Shown here piece by piece: positions 6,001-7,160 of a DNA stretch of 7,160 nucleotides. The stretch lies in contig CAMBFP010000056.1 in assembly GCA_945865745.1 (NCBI GenBank), positions 1 to 7,160 of the forward strand, read 5' to 3'. Below the pieces are notes generated by a model, which saw nothing but the letters and a program-made list of their open reading frames with translations, searched no databases and was not told the origin of the DNA. This DNA is from Rhizobium sp. Q54 (GTDB lineage: Bacteria; Pseudomonadota; Alphaproteobacteria; Rickettsiales; UBA1997). Position 1 is the first letter of the stretch, and the number at the start of each line of letters is the position of its first letter. The translations under genes were made by a program, and so were the position numbers.

Positions 6001-7160
6001 CCTCTGGTTTTTCAACCAAGTTAAAACGCGTTGTCTCTAATAAAATTGATAACGGCTCCTTGGGAAAATGCATAATAGATGTTCCCAATAAAATTGCCGG
6101 CGCCAATTGTGACGCTGGAGGAAATAGCCCAAACTGTCCTTGCCTGGAATATATTTCCGGAATGAGTCTTGCTGCCGATCAAATAGATCGAGATGAAACT
6201 CCTCACGAAGCTGGTCTTTGTATTGACATGCCTTTGCCTCAGCTTTGTGCGGCAATTAATCATAATCCCGTTCCGAACTCAAGCCCTTCTGATCTGGATT
6301 ACATTCAAAGCTCTCTCAATCAAACTGAATACGGAGCCAGCACTTCGCAAATTACTAATCTGGTTCATATTTCTCACCGATATCGAACATTGGGATCATC
6401 TTCGCCAAGTATTCCAATTGCTGGTCACGCTGAATTTCCACAATCAATTTTTGGCTTGAATGATGTACGTGGAACCTGTACTGGATTTTGGAAAAAGACA
6501 ACAAGCACTAGTGGCAATGAACTTCCCCCAATAGCGAGCTGTCTAAATAACGGAGGAGTAGCCTCATGGGGAACTGTTACCAACGACTGCGTTCGTTATT
6601 CATGTCCAGCAATTTCTACTACCGGTATGGATGTAAGCGGAAATTACCAGGGAGGATACGGCATTTTAGAAACCGGCGAGGATAAAGGTTTAAGCAATGG
6701 TTTTGCTAATTGGGCCGAAATTAAATCTGCCGATTTTCCTGTCGAAGCCACATCATCGGGTTGCATCACTGGATTTAAAACTGTTGGAGCTGTCGCCTCC
6801 ATGCCTAGCGGAGAAACCAACGTTGATCACGCCGCTCTTTATTCTCGAATTACCGGCTACAGCGTAGCTACTTTGCCAACTAGAAAATGTAATCAACTTG
6901 GCACGTGGCAAACGACCACAAATAACTGCCAAAGAATTTCCTGTGCGGCAATTAACCAAAACTCTACCGGAACAATTACAAACATTCCTTCTGGCTCAGG
7001 CGATTCCACAAAATGGGCATTATGGTCAAATTCTGGCGGTGCTTCATACCCATCTGTCAATGCTGCACGCAGCTCAATTTTAGTAGACGGTTCGATAGTA
7101 AAATCATCGGCAACATCAACAGGAACTTGTAATAATAATCTTGGCTTCTTCCAAATTTCT
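2961..7160 (+). CDS. Giant cysteine-rich exported protein, 3' end outside window
   Basis: One frame runs 1400 codons from ATG 2961 to the window edge with no stop, so the protein is longer than 1400 residues. I do not recognise the family. An in-frame TAG at 2955-2957 makes ATG 2961 the first available ATG start, and it yields a signal peptide (residues 1-38). No other membrane segment is evident, so the visible part should lie in the periplasm or outside the cell. About 66 cysteines fall in four groups: 26 between residues 44 and 357, 14 between 471 and 701, 17 between 821 and 1096, and 9 between 1173 and 1390. Residues 358-470 and 702-820 have none. The first of these includes a charged, probably helical stretch (FEDDFEYNLRQLEEQDLG); the second looks beta-rich. 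From about residue 1171 a W-x(6)-C-x-R-x-S-C-x-A-I module repeats. It overlaps murD by 20 bases, in a different frame, without a clear Shine-Dalgarno, which suggests translational coupling. Candidates are a disulfide-rich surface, adhesin-like or envelope protein; this is inference. Confidence 0.88.
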   Translation, partial: MNLKNPETTKKIAKNLTVFAVLILSLSAIFFALKAISAPPTQDCSAVSGTAQPGDNCLYYYPRPLCSDVPGKTWTIPTTSILTAGSIPNHRVNCADLSDLPLCSQVSDTSTAYPLKNCVNECSTISNPDAAHIPAYVKGVDYAIHNKDCIRFCDAVEAGVTANSGVNCVARSCHQVTYVGNPTSGNVVPNPPANCNLLPCNLLAPNELNESKFSDANTSDYKYCDNSVKCFNFTQTQLPYLKTGSTCKIHNCRAACVDNATDDVSIILAKGSDYVSDYQRLINAAYLVGSLSEPICTTTICKPIVQVPYRCNPPADQSPILPNVACDSTGSGSTCSSGYCYKTIDCNLDANANSINCATGESETQSGNDSDGGVSSWFYRPKPADAALNNGNLRDFEDDFEYNLRQLEEQDLGARAFVEFDLLGLLGVDGTKVTVDMGYMHSSVFGDGARSPAKDKAEKLGNRGIGLGYLCGMHANIYNKDIRQDTAYHKGYVGTNFTDTEATHTLETCLRFTNTLAFDHSCGERECSVTCVFVKEQSLYGNDENGLHCSQLCGYDICRTLKVKDSDPYRCMMSGDIFTGGSGSMIGNDSDRDCMGTIDGYLRLRAVKYGEYICTFLDAKGILAYDAIYFDGSEKLADGTTCISGTNNDGKCGGKNTNDVPGAADKWRTVMRIPYIQSTRAVSEPQGYLNKSGQLFPAQECIKAPHRITVPHLYNLANNSNSQNIFIPPLYIISVSTKEGGGLSSIPADQTLGDTDFHYPEITVSFGLTTKKLSLGFGKTGYEDSASADPQGSATITYESYSAEVFIRKEYDEVADRPTLCLYQKIKDINGTYLNPQKISCAYRNYPDINNSANKVLLPSIDFRKLVVATDATNTYSSSKIAIKYLSSSVNNATCTSAQTSCTGVLLLANTDPSVETCDSSVESHKICVKREECSKLNIECIQNEIDAHNAELANQPTGSFTTIRNQCNDILLPFCNRKFGIVASSAATITNQNPSGAAADPKAYGWFNEICITSGFSTKLKRVVSNKIDNGSLGKCIIDVPNKIAGANCDAGGNSPNCPCLEYISGMSLAADQIDRDETPHEAGLCIDMPLPQLCAAINHNPVPNSSPSDLDYIQSSLNQTEYGASTSQITNLVHISHRYRTLGSSSPSIPIAGHAEFPQSIFGLNDVRGTCTGFWKKTTSTSGNELPPIASCLNNGGVASWGTVTNDCVRYSCPAISTTGMDVSGNYQGGYGILETGEDKGLSNGFANWAEIKSADFPVEATSSGCITGFKTVGAVASMPSGETNVDHAALYSRITGYSVATLPTRKCNQLGTWQTTTNNCQRISCAAINQNSTGTITNIPSGSGDSTKWALWSNSGGASYPSVNAARSSILVDGSIVKSSATSTGTCNNNLGFFQIS
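3046..3053 (+). repeat. T8 homopolymer inside the signal-peptide core
   Basis: Eight consecutive T encode the I-F-F part of the hydrophobic core (residues 29-31). Loss of one T gives a TAA at 3058-3060; gain of one leads to the TAG at 3101-3103. In an A+T-rich genome a T run of this length is less surprising than the C run that follows it. Confidence 0.8.
3073..3080 (+). repeat. C8 homopolymer at the predicted cleavage site
   Basis: Eight consecutive C encode A38-P39-P40, exactly at the predicted signal-peptide cleavage point. With eight C the frame stays open for the rest of the window. Nine C would stop at TAG 3101-3103, and seven C would stop at TAA 3205-3207. Poly-C tracts near the 5' end of surface-protein genes are a classic slipped-strand phase-variation signal; that this one varies is inference. 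Confidence 0.8.
6471..7160 (+). repeat. Tandem cysteine modules in the giant protein
   Basis: Two copies of W-x-T-x-T-N-x-C-x-R-x-S-C-x-A-I occur at residues 1203-1218 and 1316-1331, identical at ten of sixteen positions and 113 residues apart. Each is preceded by a G-T/S-G-C element followed by G-F or G-F-like residues (C1173, C1268) and an intermediate cysteine (C1194, C1310). A third GTC element with a following GFF begins at 1388, so another module probably continues past the window. Spacing between the leading cysteines is 95 and then 122 residues, so the modules are diverged and not exact DNA repeats. A partial echo, LPQLCAAI, occurs near C1096. The four-cysteine layout recalls small disulfide-bonded extracellular modules, but I cannot assign a named fold. 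Confidence 0.6.

Noticed and set aside
2981..7160. Reading this stretch as non-coding or as a decayed gene, since only short frames with both start and stop lie in it
   Set aside because: Translating from ATG 2961 gives 1400 codons with no stop; it simply lacks a stop inside the window.
2961..7160. VirB6-like secretion protein, Sca-type autotransporter or true Sushi/CCP repeats
   Set aside because: There is no polytopic membrane region, no beta-barrel end can be seen within the window, and the cysteine-tryptophan spacing does not clearly fit CCP modules. None of these labels can be supported from the sequence.

Overview
The window looks like chromosome from an A+T-rich alphaproteobacterium, most plausibly a Rickettsiales- or Holosporales-like lineage or an uncultured relative. 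Three things suggest this. The first 33 bases read as the C-terminal tail of an NDUFA12-type complex I protein. That tail is followed by mlaD and a DUF2155 gene, an order I know from alphaproteobacteria. A dispersed-type palindrome with the core GCGAAAGCGGGGATCC also lies between two genes. The taxon is an inference from gene content and cannot be fixed more precisely by reading alone.

Layout, all genes on the + strand: (1) 1-915 is a tight envelope operon: the end of an NDUFA12-like gene, mlaD (MCE-domain lipid transport protein) and a DUF2155 periplasmic protein. mlaD starts 2 bases after the upstream stop, and the DUF2155 gene overlaps mlaD by 14 bases. (2) 919-1563 is rpe, ribulose-phosphate 3-epimerase, 3 bases after the DUF2155 stop. 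(3) 1564-1666 is the only real intergenic gap and carries the palindromic repeat. (4) 1667-2980 is a complete murD, the D-glutamate-adding ligase of peptidoglycan synthesis. (5) 2961-7160 is one reading frame of 1400 codons without a stop. It overlaps murD by 20 bases and is still open at the right edge.

The first four complete genes are housekeeping and ordinary. The part worth attention is the giant gene, which fills almost 60 percent of the window. It encodes an exported protein with an N-terminal signal sequence, about 66 cysteines in four groups, two cysteine-free blocks of about 115 residues, and short tandem modules near the visible end. I do not recognise a named family. Its signal-peptide region contains a run of eight T and, 19 bases later, a run of eight C. 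A one-base slip in either run would truncate the protein, so it is a candidate phase-variable surface or periplasmic protein, translationally coupled to a cell-wall synthesis gene. No tRNA, rRNA, CRISPR array, insertion sequence or convincing intrinsic terminator was seen.
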